Shown piece by piece: positions 5,197-5,202 of a stretch of DNA of 5,202 nt. Each line of letters starts with the position of its first letter. Position 1 is the first letter of the stretch. The notes beneath the pieces were generated by a model that made no database searches, was not told the DNA's origin, and saw nothing but the letters and a program-made list of their open reading frames with translations. The stretch comes from Eubacterium sp. (GTDB lineage Bacteria; Bacillota_A; Clostridia; Lachnospirales; Lachnospiraceae): the NCBI GenBank assembly GCA_024687845.1, contig JAILEL010000231.1, forward strand, positions 1-5,202, read 5' to 3'. The position numbers and the translations under genes were made by a program.

Positions 5197-5202
5197 GAAA
5201 AA

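Overview
The window looks like AT-rich chromosomal DNA from a gut- or rumen-type Clostridia, most likely Lachnospiraceae. This is inferred from the gene types: an EFR1-type flavodoxin/ferredoxin protein, a COG1233 phytoene-desaturase-like FAD enzyme, TetR regulators, a GNAT start of a Firmicutes type, and strong AAGGAG-like ribosome binding sites. No marker gene fixes the taxon. Every gene I can support lies on the minus strand, so the window reads from right (5202) to left (1).

Right part (5196-3724): a flavodoxin-like protein with two [4Fe-4S] motifs (EFR1 family) is followed by a TetR regulator. Its stop and the TetR start share one base (TAATG), so the two are probably translationally coupled. 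A clean hairpin plus U-tract ends this operon.

Middle (3723-2018): a 249-base intergenic region holds a near-consensus sigma-A promoter (TTGACA, 17-base spacer, TATATT). It is bracketed by two 18-base perfect inverted repeats of the form TTGAAT-N4-ATTCAA, whose centres are exactly 50 bases apart. Downstream of the promoter the leader carries a 15-base tandem repeat that re-uses the ATTGAA half-site. The promoter drives a complete 499-residue FAD-dependent oxidoreductase. The simplest model is that the neighbouring TetR binds these palindromes and controls the flavoenzyme, and that the EFR1 protein could deliver electrons to it. The operator geometry is read directly; the binding and electron transfer are inferred.

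Left part (2017-1): this is a patchwork of decay. Downstream of the flavoenzyme comes an intact ribosome binding site and a DUF3990-like N-terminus that stops after 17 codons, then a long open frame (to 1570) with no convincing start. A second, unlinked TetR gene (1505-921) follows. Next is another stretch (905-668) with coding-like pieces in two frames, then an intact 118-residue protein I do not recognise (665-309), and finally the first 84 codons of a GNAT acetyltransferase that runs off the left edge.
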